64,000 nt of DNA from Clostridium saccharoperbutylacetonicum N1-4(HMT) (GTDB lineage Bacteria; Bacillota; Clostridia; Clostridiales; Clostridiaceae): NCBI RefSeq assembly GCF_000340885.1, contig NC_020291.1, forward strand, positions 2,541,001 through 2,605,000, given 5' to 3'. Positions 46,555 to 56,629 of this stretch are shown here, piece after piece. The translations under genes were made by a program, and so were the position numbers. A model generated the notes under the pieces. It saw only the letters and a program-made list of their open reading frames with translations, was not told the DNA's origin and did not search any database. Within the stretch, counting starts at the first letter, position 1; each line of letters starts with the position of its first letter.

Positions 46555-47634
46555 ATGAAATCTAAAAAAATGATTAAAGTATTAGGCTTAGCATTAAGTG
46601 GGGTATTAATATTTTCAGCCCTAACAGGATGTGGAGCAAAAAAAGATGGTCAAGCTGCAAGCAATGGAAATAAGAAAATAAAAATTGGTGTAAGTATGGA
46701 TGACTTAAGACTTGAAAGATGGCAGCATGATAAAGAAATTTTTGAAGCAGAAGCAAAAAAATTAGGAGCTGATGTTGTTTTCCAATCTGCTAATGGAGAT
46801 GATCCAACTCAAATGTCTCAAGCAGAAAATCTTATATCTCAAGGTGTAGACGTTTTAGTAATCATACCACATAATGGTGAATCAATTGCACCAATAGTTG
46901 ATGAAGCACATCAAAATAAAATAAAAGTTTTAGCTTATGACAGACTAATAACAAACAGTGATTTAGATTATTATGTATCTTTTGATAATGTAAAAGTTGG
47001 GGAATTACAAGGAAAAGCAATAGTAGATAAAACTCCAAAAGGAAATTACTTTATGATGGGTGGATCTCCAACTGATAATAATGCAAAGTTATTTAGACAA
47101 GGACAAATGAATATAGTAAAACCTTTAGTTGATAAGGGTGATATAAAAATAGTTGGAGACCAATGGGCAAAAGACTGGTCAGCAGAAGAGGCTTTGAAGA
47201 TTATGGAAAATGCTTTAACTGCAAATAACAATAAAATAGATGCAGTAGTAGCTTCAAATGATAGTACTGCAGGTGGAGCTGTTCAAGCTTTACAAGCACA
47301 AGGTTTAGCAGGAAAAGTTTCTATTTCAGGACAAGATGCTGATTTAGCTGGATGCCAAAGAGTTGTTGAGGGAACTCAAACAATGACAGTATATAAACCT
47401 ATAAAGGATATTGCTGCAAAAGCCGCTGAAATGGCAGTAAAGATGGCTAAAGGTGAAGATATTCAAACAAATGGAACAGTAACTAATAATGGTAAGAAGG
47501 ATGTACCTTCAGTATTACTTACTCCAATAGCAGTTACAGCTGACAATATGATGGCTACAGTTGTAAAAGATGGCTTCCAAAAGTTTGAAGATGTATATAA
47601 GAATGTTCCAGCAGATAAAAGACCAAGTAAATAA
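46555..47634 (+). CDS. xylF: D-xylose ABC transporter substrate-binding lipoprotein
   Basis: 359 residues, ATG after GGGGAGA. Lipobox SALTGCG, then the type I binding-protein fold with IGVSMDDLRLERWQHDKEIF, VLVIIPHNGESI, MMGGSPTDNNA and ASNDSTAGGAVQAL. It delivers xylose to XylGH. A 12-bp hairpin follows the stop and probably raises xylF mRNA over the transporter genes. Confidence 0.95.
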   Translation: MKSKKMIKVLGLALSGVLIFSALTGCGAKKDGQAASNGNKKIKIGVSMDDLRLERWQHDKEIFEAEAKKLGADVVFQSANGDDPTQMSQAENLISQGVDVLVIIPHNGESIAPIVDEAHQNKIKVLAYDRLITNSDLDYYVSFDNVKVGELQGKAIVDKTPKGNYFMMGGSPTDNNAKLFRQGQMNIVKPLVDKGDIKIVGDQWAKDWSAEEALKIMENALTANNNKIDAVVASNDSTAGGAVQALQAQGLAGKVSISGQDADLAGCQRVVEGTQTMTVYKPIKDIAAKAAEMAVKMAKGEDIQTNGTVTNNGKKDVPSVLLTPIAVTADNMMATVVKDGFQKFEDVYKNVPADKRPSK

Positions 47635-47643
47635 ATAGTATCT

Positions 47644-47671
47644 TGAGGTTTGAAGGTTACTTCAAACCTCA
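47644..47671 (+). terminator. xylF-xylG intercistronic hairpin
   Basis: TGAGGTTTGAAG (47644-47655) and CTTCAAACCTCA (47660-47671) with a GTTA loop and no U-tract. More likely an RNA-stabilising or processing hairpin than a full terminator, as is usual after binding-protein genes. Confidence 0.75.
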
Positions 47672-47696
47672 GTATTAGAGAGGAGACAGGCATTTC

Positions 47697-49274
47697 ATGA
47701 GTGAGTATATTTTAGAAATGAAGGATATAGTCAAAGAATTCTTTGGAGTTAAAGCATTAGATGGAGTTAATCTAAAAGTTAAAAAAGGTGAAATTCATGC
47801 ACTTTGTGGTGAAAATGGTGCTGGAAAGTCTACCCTTATGAAAGTTTTAAGCGGAGAGCATCCAACAGGATCTTATTCAGGACAAATAATCTTTGAAGGT
47901 AATGAATTAAATCAAACAGGAATAAAAGATTCAGAGAGAGTTGGTATAGCAATAATTCACCAAGAATTAGCACTTATTAAGCAATTATCCATAGCAGAAA
48001 ATATTTTTTTGGGAAATGAAATTGGTGAACATGGCCTAGTAAACTTTAGTGAACAATTAAATAAGACCAATGAATTATTGAATAGAGTTAAATTAAATGT
48101 TAGTCCTCTAACAAGAGCAGGGGATCTAGGTATTGGACATCAGCAATTAGTTGAAATTGCAAAAGCTTTATCTAAAAATGCAAAATTATTGATTCTTGAT
48201 GAACCTTCAGCATCTTTAAGTGAAGGTGAAGTAGAAGTTCTAATGGGAATATTAGATGATTTAAGAAAAGATGGCGTTACATGTATATATATTTCACATA
48301 AACTTAATGAAGTTACAAGAATTTGTGATAATGTTACTGTAATTAGAGATGGGTCAACAATAGGACAAGTTCCTATTAAAGAGATAGATCAAGATAAATT
48401 AGTTCAAATGATGGTTGGAAGGGAAATGAAAAACTTATTTCCAAGAGAAGACCATGAAATTGGTGAAGAATTTTTTGAGGTAAAAAATTTAAATGTTTTT
48501 GATCCTTTCAACAAGAGTATTAAAAGGGTAAAAGATGCAAATTTTACATTAAGGCGTGGAGAAATACTTGGGATTTCAGGTTTGGTTGGTTCAGGTAGAA
48601 CGGAAATGGTAGCAAGCATCTATGGAAGTTTTCAAGGTGTAAATAATGGTGAAATATATCTTGAAGGTAAAAAAGTTAATATAAAAAATCCAAGTGAAGC
48701 CTTGAGTAAAGGTATAGCAATGGTTCCAGAAGATAGAAAAAAAGATGGAATAATTGCAGGTATGAGTGTCGCTAAAAATATGACAATGAGTAACCTTTTA
48801 AAATATAAAAAGGGACTTAACGTAATAGATAATGATAAAGAAATGATGGATGTTTTAAAACTTATTGAGGATATAAAAATTAAGACTGCAACCACTGAAC
48901 TTGCTATAAAAAATTTAAGTGGAGGAAATCAGCAAAAAGTAATACTTGCAAAAAACCTTTTAGCTGAACCACAAATATTAATACTTGATGAACCTACTAG
49001 AGGAATTGACGTTGGAGCTAAATATGAAATTTATAAATTGATTTTTAAATTAGCTAAACAAGGAATATCAATAATAATGGTTTCGTCAGAATTACCAGAA
49101 GTACTTGGAATTAGTGATAGAGTTTTGGTAATGAATGAAGGTGAAATAAAGGCTAGTCTTGATAATGATGGTTTAACTCAAGAAATGATTATGAAATATT
49201 CAGTAGGAAAGAAAAGTGAAAATGTAGATGAAAATCATAACGAAGAAATTGTATCTTCTATAGGAGGGGTATAA
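47697..49274 (+). CDS. xylG: D-xylose ABC transporter ATP-binding protein
   Basis: 525 residues, ATG after GAGGAGAC. Two ABC domains: the first with Walker A GENGAGKST, signature SASLSEGE region and LLILDEPSA; the second with GLVGSGRTE in place of a classical P-loop, LSGGNQQKV and ILDEPTRGID. This is the normal layout of sugar ABC ATPases of the RbsA/XylG type. It supplies energy to XylH. Confidence 0.95.
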   Translation: MSEYILEMKDIVKEFFGVKALDGVNLKVKKGEIHALCGENGAGKSTLMKVLSGEHPTGSYSGQIIFEGNELNQTGIKDSERVGIAIIHQELALIKQLSIAENIFLGNEIGEHGLVNFSEQLNKTNELLNRVKLNVSPLTRAGDLGIGHQQLVEIAKALSKNAKLLILDEPSASLSEGEVEVLMGILDDLRKDGVTCIYISHKLNEVTRICDNVTVIRDGSTIGQVPIKEIDQDKLVQMMVGREMKNLFPREDHEIGEEFFEVKNLNVFDPFNKSIKRVKDANFTLRRGEILGISGLVGSGRTEMVASIYGSFQGVNNGEIYLEGKKVNIKNPSEALSKGIAMVPEDRKKDGIIAGMSVAKNMTMSNLLKYKKGLNVIDNDKEMMDVLKLIEDIKIKTATTELAIKNLSGGNQQKVILAKNLLAEPQILILDEPTRGIDVGAKYEIYKLIFKLAKQGISIIMVSSELPEVLGISDRVLVMNEGEIKASLDNDGLTQEMIMKYSVGKKSENVDENHNEEIVSSIGGV

Positions 49275-49275
49275 A

Positions 49276-50457
49276 ATGCAAATAAGTAAAAATAAAAGTA
49301 TGAGTGTAGAGTCAGAAAAAGGAAATAAATTTGGATTAAATACTATATTTAAGTCTAAGATGACAACAATATTAATAGCAACAGCAGCAATATGGGTGTT
49401 ATTTACGTTTTTAACAGATGGAAACTTCTTAACAACTAGAAATTTATCAAACTTATTTAGACAAATGTCTATTACAGGAGTTCTTGCCATAGGAATGGTC
49501 TTTGTAATAATTTTGGGTGAAATAGATCTTTCAGCTGGGTCAACTCTTGGGCTGTTAGGTGGTATTGCAGCAATTTTAAATGTTTGGTTAGGTTTTTCAG
49601 CTATTCCAACAGTAGTTATAACTTTGATACTTGGTGTAATTATGGGAGCATGGAATGGATATTGGATAGCATTTAGAAATGTACCATCCTTTATAGTTAC
49701 CTTGGCAAGTATGCTTGTTTTTAGAGGTATATTAATAGGTATTACTGGTGGTAACACTGTAGCACCATTAACTCCAGACTTTAAAGCAATAGGGCAAGCT
49801 TATCTTCCAACAGCTTTTGGATATATATTAGTTGTATTAGCAGTAGCAGGTGCAGCATATTTAATATTAAATAATAGAAAAAATAAACTTAAATATAATA
49901 TCGAAGTTAAACCAATGGGAGTTGATATTGCAACTATTGTGGGAATTGGAGTGGTATCTTTAGGATTAGTATTAATTCTTAATGATTATCAAGGCTTTCC
50001 AATACCAGCCTTTATAATGTTAGTTCTAGCATTAATACTAGGGTTTGTAGGAACAAAAACTATCTTTGGTAGAAGAGTATATGGAATTGGTGGTAATAGA
50101 GATGCCGCAAGACTATCAGGTATAAATGTTAAAAAACATATCATAGTTGTTTATTCAGTATTAGGCTTACTTTGTGCAGTTGCAGGTATATTACTTACAA
50201 CAAGATTAAATGCAGGTTCAGTATCAGCAGGACAAAATGCAGAAATGGATGCTATAGCATCATGTGTTATTGGAGGTGCAAGTTTAGCTGGTGGTAGTGG
50301 TACAGTTGTAGGAGCATTAGTAGGAGCTCTTGTAATGGCAAGTATAGATAATGGTATGAGTATGATGAATACACCAACCTTCTGGCAATATATTGTTAAA
50401 GGTTTCATATTACTAATTGCAGTATGGATGGATATATCATCTAAAAATAAAAAATAA
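49276..50457 (+). CDS. xylH: D-xylose ABC transporter permease
   Basis: 393 residues, starting one base after the xylG stop, with GGAGG upstream. About ten to twelve membrane helices and the permease motif ASCVIGGASLAGGSGTVVGA. Typical of XylH, including a longer N-terminal part than RbsC. The operon ends without a clear terminator; MITE copy C begins 53 bp later. Confidence 0.94.
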   Translation: MQISKNKSMSVESEKGNKFGLNTIFKSKMTTILIATAAIWVLFTFLTDGNFLTTRNLSNLFRQMSITGVLAIGMVFVIILGEIDLSAGSTLGLLGGIAAILNVWLGFSAIPTVVITLILGVIMGAWNGYWIAFRNVPSFIVTLASMLVFRGILIGITGGNTVAPLTPDFKAIGQAYLPTAFGYILVVLAVAGAAYLILNNRKNKLKYNIEVKPMGVDIATIVGIGVVSLGLVLILNDYQGFPIPAFIMLVLALILGFVGTKTIFGRRVYGIGGNRDAARLSGINVKKHIIVVYSVLGLLCAVAGILLTTRLNAGSVSAGQNAEMDAIASCVIGGASLAGGSGTVVGALVGALVMASIDNGMSMMNTPTFWQYIVKGFILLIAVWMDISSKNKK

Positions 50458-50509
50458 TTTAGGTTGAAATTATATTAATCATTAATTTTTATAGATAATA
50501 AATCAATTT

Positions 50510-51095
50510 TATAGATATCCAAAGCAAGAATTAGACTTATGTGGTTACTTACCGAAATCCAATACATTTATCTTCCACAGGACTAGTGAAATTTTCGCTG
50601 GAAGGTTCTAAGTGTGGGCTTGCCATCATTTCAGCGTGTTCCAGATGTAAAATCCCCAAGGAGAAAGTTCATGTTTCCAAATATAAAATTTGGACATTCA
50701 CTTTTGGACAAGCTGAAATGAAACAAGTCCCCATTAATAACCTTCATCAGCTCAATTTCACATGCCTGCTCCAGAAAAATGTATCTGATTTCTAGTGTAG
50801 TGTTACAATTATAATTTCTTAATGATGCATGAATATTACATTTATCTTCCGCAGCACTTAAATCAGTTAACAATTAACAGTTATCAGTTGAGGAAGAAAA
50901 GCTAATAGTTTTTCTTAAATTATACATTTTCTAAATCTTTAAAGAGATTTAATATGTAACTCATAACTCATAACTGATTCCAAGCCTGCTCCAGAAAAAA
51001 TGTATCATATTTCTAGTGTAGTTTAGTAATTTTAATTTCTCAAGAGCGTATACGCATTCCATTTATAAGTTTGAGTATTAATTTGGATATCTATA
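50510..51095 (+). mobile_element. MITE-like element copy C (586 bp, composite)
   Basis: Begins TATAGATATCC (50510) and ends GGATATCTATA (51095), flanked on both sides by ATTT, a possible 4-bp target duplication. It contains the right-hand sequence twice (50763-50833 and 50985-51095), with about 150 bp of foreign AT-rich DNA between (including CAGTTAACAATTAACAG), suggesting insertion or recombination between two copies. Stem subtype GGGCTTG (50616-50622)/CAAGTCC (50724-50730) and ATTTCAGC/GCTGAAAT. An 84-codon frame inside is not a gene. It fills most of the 696-bp gap between xylH and the chemoreceptor gene. Confidence 0.88.
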
Positions 51096-51153
51096 ATTTA
51101 GAAAATTAGTGGAGTTTATTTGATTATAAGCTAAAAAATAAGGAGATGTACTT

Positions 51154-52875
51154 ATGTGCTGGTTTAGGCATTTAAAGATATCACAAAAATTAATATCAGC
51201 TTTTATGGTAATTGCAATTTTAATGGGTGTTGTTGGATACATTGGAATATATAATATGAATAAGATCAATTCTAATGCTGTTACTATGCATGATTATAAT
51301 TTAGAAAAAATAAAATATTTAACAACAATCAAGCAAAATTTTACAGATATTAGAGCTGGCTTATTAGAGATTGTGTATCAAGACAAATATGAAAAAAAAG
51401 ATGTTTTAGAAAAGGAGATATATTCATTTATTAATGAAAACTATATCCAAATTGATAAATATGAAAGTTCATTACTTTCAAAGGCAGACGAAGCAACATT
51501 TTCAGAATTGAAGGAAAATGTAAGTGTTTATTTAACAGCATGTAATAAAGTAATTAATTATGTTAATGAAAATAACTATAAGGATGCAGAAGCTAGTATA
51601 GTTGGTGTTACTGAAGCTAGGAAAAAGATATATACAAATTTGAGTGATTTAATAGAAAAAAATAATCTGGAAGCAGATAGCTTTAATGAAGCAAACAATT
51701 CAACTTACACAGTATCATTCTATCTTGCAATTTGTATAGTGATATTGGGCTTTATAAGTGCAGTTTCTTTAGGATCATTAATATCAATATCTCTTTCAAG
51801 GCAAGTTAATAAAGTATTAGCATTTGCTGAAGCACTTGAAGGTGGGGATTTAACCAAAGGAATACAAATTAATTCAAGAGATGAAATAGGAAAACTTTCA
51901 AAAGGCTTAAATAATGCTAATGAAAGTATAAAAAAATTGATTGTTAAAGTAATTAACAGAGCTAAAGATATAAATTCAGCTACTGAGGAATTATCTGCAA
52001 CAACAGAAGAAATCTCACTTAAAATGGGAAATGTTAATAAATCAGTTGAACAAATATCTAATGGAACACAAGAATTAAGTACTACCGCTAAAGAAGTAAC
52101 AGCTTCAACGAAAGAAATAAGTGTTACTACAAATATACTTGCACAAAATGCAAACGAAGCAGAAATATCTATAAAAGAAATACATAAGAGTGCTATTGAT
52201 ATAAAAGAAAAAGCATTAAATAATATTGAAAAAAGCAATGTTATTTATAATGAAAATCGTATAAGCATTATGAAAGCTATAGAAGATTCAAAAATAGTTG
52301 AAGAAGTTAAAATGATGACTATTTCTATTGGAGAGATAGCAGAGCAAACTAATTTACTTGCATTGAACGCAGCAATAGAGGCTGCAAGAGCAGGTGATCA
52401 AGGTAAAGGGTTTGCAGTGGTGGCAGAAGAAGTTAAAAAATTAGCAGAACAATCCTCAAAAGCAGTTGCTAAAATTCATGATATGGTTTTACAAGTTCAA
52501 GCTGCTTTTAAAAGTCTGTCCAAAAGTGGACAAGATGTACTTGAGTTTATGTCAGCAGATGTTAAACCTACTTATGAACTGCTTATGAATATAGGACTTA
52601 AATATGAGAAGGATGCTGAATTTATGCATAGCCTAATAGGAAATTTTGCTGAGTCATCAAAACAAATTGATGATGTAGTGATGCAAGTAAGAAGTTCAAT
52701 AGAAAATTTATTTGGAGTTGCTCAAGAATCAAAAATTAGTACTGAGGAAATATCTAATAATATTAATGAAATCACAATAGCTATAGCAGATGTTGCAAAA
52801 TCATCTGAAGATCAATTAGAGCTTTCATATGAACTTAATAAAATGGTTCAAAAATTTAAAATAAATTTATTATGA
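51154..52875 (+). CDS. methyl-accepting chemotaxis protein in the xylose cluster
   Basis: 573 residues, ATG with AAGGAGATG. Membrane helix (about 13-33), ligand-binding helical bundle (35-185), second helix (about 190-212), HAMP, and the signalling hairpin [20 protein letters not shown]. Same architecture as the protein encoded at 35963. Its place between xylH and xylA suggests taxis toward xylose, perhaps by contact with XylF; inference from position only. Confidence 0.93.
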   Translation: MCWFRHLKISQKLISAFMVIAILMGVVGYIGIYNMNKINSNAVTMHDYNLEKIKYLTTIKQNFTDIRAGLLEIVYQDKYEKKDVLEKEIYSFINENYIQIDKYESSLLSKADEATFSELKENVSVYLTACNKVINYVNENNYKDAEASIVGVTEARKKIYTNLSDLIEKNNLEADSFNEANNSTYTVSFYLAICIVILGFISAVSLGSLISISLSRQVNKVLAFAEALEGGDLTKGIQINSRDEIGKLSKGLNNANESIKKLIVKVINRAKDINSATEELSATTEEISLKMGNVNKSVEQISNGTQELSTTAKEVTASTKEISVTTNILAQNANEAEISIKEIHKSAIDIKEKALNNIEKSNVIYNENRISIMKAIEDSKIVEEVKMMTISIGEIAEQTNLLALNAAIEAARAGDQGKGFAVVAEEVKKLAEQSSKAVAKIHDMVLQVQAAFKSLSKSGQDVLEFMSADVKPTYELLMNIGLKYEKDAEFMHSLIGNFAESSKQIDDVVMQVRSSIENLFGVAQESKISTEEISNNINEITIAIADVAKSSEDQLELSYELNKMVQKFKINLL

Positions 52876-52878
52876 AAA

Positions 52879-52923
52879 AGTTTACTTAAATATATTGACT
52901 TAAGACAAAAATGGAAGTAAAAT
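52879..52923 (+). promoter_or_regulatory. xylA promoter and candidate XylR operator
   Basis: TTGACT (52895-52900), 17-base spacer, TAAAAT (52918-52923). GTTTACTTAAATA ends just upstream of the -35 box and matches the motifs ahead of xylF and the transaldolase gene. Confidence 0.68.
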
Positions 52924-53000
52924 AAACTTATTAAAATACATTTAAAAAGTTATTTAAAAATATTTTTAATTATAAATTATAAAATGAGGAGGCTATTACA

Positions 53001-54320
53001 ATGAAAGAATATTTTGGAAATGTTTCAAAAATAAATTACGAAGGACCTGGTTCTAAAAACCCTTATTCATTTAAATATTATAATCCAGATGAAGTAATTG
53101 GCGGCAAGACAATGAAGGAACATCTAAGATTCTCCTTATCTTATTGGCACACATTAACTGCTAATGGAGCGGATCCATTTGGAGCTGGAACTATGCTTCG
53201 TCCATGGGATGATATAACAAATGAAATGGATTTAGCTAAAGCCAGAATGGAAGCAGCCTTCGAGTTGATGGATAAATTGAATATAGAATATTTTTGTTTC
53301 CATGATAGAGATATTGCTCCAGAAGGAAAAACTCTACAAGAAACTAATGAAAATTTAGATGAAATAGTCGCATATTGTAAAGAGTTAATGAAGAAATACA
53401 ATAAAAAACTTTTATGGGGAACAGCAAATTGCTTCACAAACCCAAGATATGTTCATGGTGCAGGAACTAGCTGTAATGCGGATGTATTTGCTTATGCAGC
53501 AGCACAAATTAAGAAAGCTCTTGAAGTAACAAAAGAATTAGGCGGAGAAAATTATGTTTTCTGGGGCGGACGTGAAGGTTATGAAACATTATTAAATACT
53601 GATATGGGCTTAGAATTAGATAACTTTGCTAGATTACTTCAAATGGCAGTTGATTATGCTAAAGAAATAGGCTTTACAGGTCAATTCTTAATAGAACCAA
53701 AACCAAAGGAACCAACAAAACACCAATATGACTTTGACACTGCAACAGTTTTAGGTTTCCTTAAAAAGTATAATCTTGACAAATATTTTAAAGTTAATAT
53801 AGAAGCAAACCATGCTACTTTAGCACAACATACTTTCCAACATGAACTTAATTTTGCAAGAATTAATAATTTCTTAGGAAGTATAGATGCTAATCAAGGA
53901 GATCCGATGCTTGGATGGGATACAGATCAATTCCCTACAAACATATATGATGCAACTTTAGCTATGTATGAAATACTTAAAAATGGTGGACTTGCTCCAG
54001 GTGGAGTTAACTTTGATGCAAAAGTTAGAAGAGCATCCTTTGAAAAAGAAGATTTATTTTTAGCTTATATAGCTGGAATGGATACTTTTGCTAAAGGCTT
54101 AAAAGTAGCTCACAAGCTATTAGAAAATGGCGAATTAGAGAACTTCATAAAGAATAAATATGCAAGCTTTAGCGAAGGAATTGGTAAGGAAATAGTTGAA
54201 GGTAAAGTTGGTCTTAAAGAATTAGAAGCATATGCATTGAAAAACAATGAAATTACTAATAAATCAGGAAGACAAGAATTACTAGAAGCTATAGTTAATC
54301 AATATATATTTGAAGATTAA
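53001..54320 (+). CDS. xylA: xylose isomerase
   Basis: 439 residues, ATG with GAGGAGG. Converts D-xylose to D-xylulose. Metal and substrate motifs are clear: [39 protein letters not shown] and [20 protein letters not shown]. The length and N-terminus match class II xylose isomerases of Firmicutes. First gene of xylAB. Confidence 0.96.
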   Translation: MKEYFGNVSKINYEGPGSKNPYSFKYYNPDEVIGGKTMKEHLRFSLSYWHTLTANGADPFGAGTMLRPWDDITNEMDLAKARMEAAFELMDKLNIEYFCFHDRDIAPEGKTLQETNENLDEIVAYCKELMKKYNKKLLWGTANCFTNPRYVHGAGTSCNADVFAYAAAQIKKALEVTKELGGENYVFWGGREGYETLLNTDMGLELDNFARLLQMAVDYAKEIGFTGQFLIEPKPKEPTKHQYDFDTATVLGFLKKYNLDKYFKVNIEANHATLAQHTFQHELNFARINNFLGSIDANQGDPMLGWDTDQFPTNIYDATLAMYEILKNGGLAPGGVNFDAKVRRASFEKEDLFLAYIAGMDTFAKGLKVAHKLLENGELENFIKNKYASFSEGIGKEIVEGKVGLKELEAYALKNNEITNKSGRQELLEAIVNQYIFED

Positions 54321-54352
54321 TACAATTAAAAGTTGTAAATTTTGATTTAAGA

Positions 54353-54471
54353 AAATCTGTAAGGATCTCTTGATTAATTGAGAATTAATATTTGAAAATT
54401 ATTACTTAGAACTTATTTATAAGTTCTAAGTAATCTTACACATCTCAATTCAAGAAATCCTGAACGGATTT
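54353..54471. repeat. large composite hairpin between xylA and xylB
   Basis: Outer arms AAATCTGTaAGGAT..TCTTGA..ATTGAG (54353-54382) and CTCAATTCAAGAAATCC..GGATTT (54444-54471) pair with few mismatches. In the centre ATTACTTAGAACTTA (54401-54415) and TAAGTTCTAAGTAAT (54420-54434) are perfect complements around a TTTA loop. No U-tract. Confidence 0.75.
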
Positions 54472-54556
54472 CCACATTAATTGGTAATTGACAATTGAAT
54501 ATTGATAATTGGAAGAAATACTAAATAAATTATTTATAAATTAGGAGAGATTTTCT

Positions 54557-56059
54557 ATGAGATATTTACTTGGCTTAGATATTGGTACATCCGGGACTAA
54601 AACAGCTTTATTTGATGAAGCAGGAAATACAATAAAGACAGCTACCTTTGGTTATGATTTATTTCAGCCACAAGTAGGCTGGGCAGAGCAAAATCCAGAT
54701 GACTGGTGGGAAGCTTGTGTTAAAGGAATAAAGGCAGTTATTGAAAAAAGTGGTGTACAAGCCTCTGATATTAAAGGTATTGGCTTAAGTGGCCAAATGC
54801 ATGGACTTGTCCTTGTAGATAAGGCTCACAAGGTAATAAGAAATTCTATAATTTGGTGTGATCAAAGAACAGAAAAAGAGTGCGATTACATGACAGAAGT
54901 TATAGGTAAAGAAAGATTGATTAAAATAACAGGAAATCCTGCCTTAACTGGATTTACCCTTTCAAAATTATTATGGGTTAGAAATAATGAACCTGAAAAT
55001 TATGAAAAGATATATAAAATTCTTTTACCAAAGGATTATATTAGACTTAAATTAACAAATGTTTTTGCAACAGAAGTTTCTGATGCCAGTGGAATGCAGA
55101 TGTTAGATATCAATACTAGAAATTGGAGTGATGAACTGCTTAAAGATTTAAATATTGATAAGAATATTTTAGCAGACGTTTATGAATCAGTAGTGGTTAG
55201 TGGAAAAGTTACAGAAGAAGTAGCTAAGTTAACTAACTTAGCAGTGGATACTCCAGTAGTTGGTGGTGCAGGTGACCAAGCAGCAGGAGCTATAGGAAAT
55301 GGAATAGTAAGTGAAGGAATAATATCAACTACTATAGGTACTTCAGGAGTAGTATTTGCAGCAACAGATACACCAAGATTTGATAAGGAAGGAAGAGTTC
55401 ATACTTTATGTCATGCAGTACCAGGAAAATGGCATGTAATGGGAGTAACTCAAGGAGCAGGCCTATCCTTAAACTGGTTTAAAAGAACTTTCTGTGCTAA
55501 AGAAGTAGAAGAAAGTGAAAAAGCTGGAGTTGATATATATGATTTATTAACAGAAAAGGCGGCAAAATCAAAACCAGGTTCAAATGGAATTGTTTATTTA
55601 CCATATTTAATGGGAGAGAGAACACCCCATATTGATCCAAATGTTAAAGGTGCATTTTTAGGAGTTTCCTTAATAAACAATCATGATGATTTTGTTCGTA
55701 GTATCTTAGAAGGAGTTAGTTTTAGTTTAAAGAATTGTCTTGATCTTATTGAGGATATGAAGGTAAATATTGAAGAAATAAGAGTAAGTGGTGGTGGTGC
55801 AGAAAGCAGTGTATGGAGACAAATATTAGCTGATATTTTTGGTTATGCATTAACTACAGTAAAAGCTTCAGAAGGTGGAGCTCTTGGAGTAGCAATACTT
55901 GCAGGAGTTGGTGCTGGAATATATGATTCAGTAGAAGATGCCTGCAGTAAGATAGTAAAAGGAAACTTGAAGGTAGAACCAAATGCAGATTTAAAAGAAG
56001 TATACACTAAGGTTTATGAAGTATATAATTCAGCTTATCCAAGAATTAAAGATATTTAA
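54557..56059 (+). CDS. xylB: xylulokinase
   Basis: 500 residues, ATG with AGGAGAG. FGGY kinase: GLDIGTSGTKTALFD, LSGQMHGLVLVD (typical of xylulokinase), IWCDQRT, GGAGDQAAGAIGNGIV and VSGGGAESSVWRQILAD. It phosphorylates D-xylulose to xylulose-5-phosphate. Separated from xylA by 236 bp that form a large hairpin. Confidence 0.95.
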   Translation: MRYLLGLDIGTSGTKTALFDEAGNTIKTATFGYDLFQPQVGWAEQNPDDWWEACVKGIKAVIEKSGVQASDIKGIGLSGQMHGLVLVDKAHKVIRNSIIWCDQRTEKECDYMTEVIGKERLIKITGNPALTGFTLSKLLWVRNNEPENYEKIYKILLPKDYIRLKLTNVFATEVSDASGMQMLDINTRNWSDELLKDLNIDKNILADVYESVVVSGKVTEEVAKLTNLAVDTPVVGGAGDQAAGAIGNGIVSEGIISTTIGTSGVVFAATDTPRFDKEGRVHTLCHAVPGKWHVMGVTQGAGLSLNWFKRTFCAKEVEESEKAGVDIYDLLTEKAAKSKPGSNGIVYLPYLMGERTPHIDPNVKGAFLGVSLINNHDDFVRSILEGVSFSLKNCLDLIEDMKVNIEEIRVSGGGAESSVWRQILADIFGYALTTVKASEGGALGVAILAGVGAGIYDSVEDACSKIVKGNLKVEPNADLKEVYTKVYEVYNSAYPRIKDI

Positions 56060-56094
56060 AAAGCATTAAGGCACATTTGATTCAATATCTAATT

Positions 56095-56397
56095 TATAGA
56101 TATCCAAATTATAAATGTAATATATATGTATTATTGAGAAATTATTATCGTAACACTACACTAGAAATCAGATACATTTTTCTGGAAGCAGGCATGTGAA
56201 ATTGAGCTGCTGAAGGTTATTAATGAGGGCTTGTTTCATTTTAGCTTGTACAGATTTTACATCTGTAACACGCTGAAATGACGACAAGCCGCCATTTAGA
56301 ACCTTCTAGCGAAAATTTCACTAGTCCTGTGGAAGACAAAATGTATAAGATTTCGGTAATTGTTGCATAAGTCTAATTTTCGCTTTGGATATCTTTA
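56095..56397 (-). mobile_element. MITE-like element copy D (303 bp, reverse orientation)
   Basis: From TATAGATATCC (56095) to GGATATCTTTA (56397). Stem subtype GGGCTTG (56227-56233) with CAAGCC (56285-56290), as in copies A and C; the apical loop is the shortest of that subtype. The remainder of the gap to xylR (56398-56629) shows no feature I can support. Confidence 0.88.
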
Positions 56398-56629
56398 GAT
56401 GTTGATATTAAAATATAAATACTTTTATCATTACAATAATAATGATATTATTTAAGAAAGCTACTGTCATTGAGGCGCATTCGAAAAAATAATAAGTTCA
56501 TTTATTGGCTTTTATTTAAGCTCAATCAGAAAATGGCCTAATGGATTAACTAGAATATCCAGGGTGACGTTTGAGTTGTTACTTATTTTCATGTGCCTTA
56601 TATGATAGATGAGAGGAGTATTGTAAAAT

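Noticed and set aside
49200..49757. 185-codon frame opposite xylH
   Set aside because: Antisense shadow of a permease gene, low-complexity hydrophobic sequence, no ribosome binding site.
50541..50795. 84-codon frame on the plus strand, with an opposite 80-codon frame
   Set aside because: Both are inside MITE copy C. The partial likeness to the copy A frame comes from the shared element, and copies B, D and E do not keep it open.
51720..52238. 172-codon frame opposite the chemoreceptor gene
   Set aside because: Antisense shadow of the chemoreceptor's helical coding region; no start signal and no recognisable domain.
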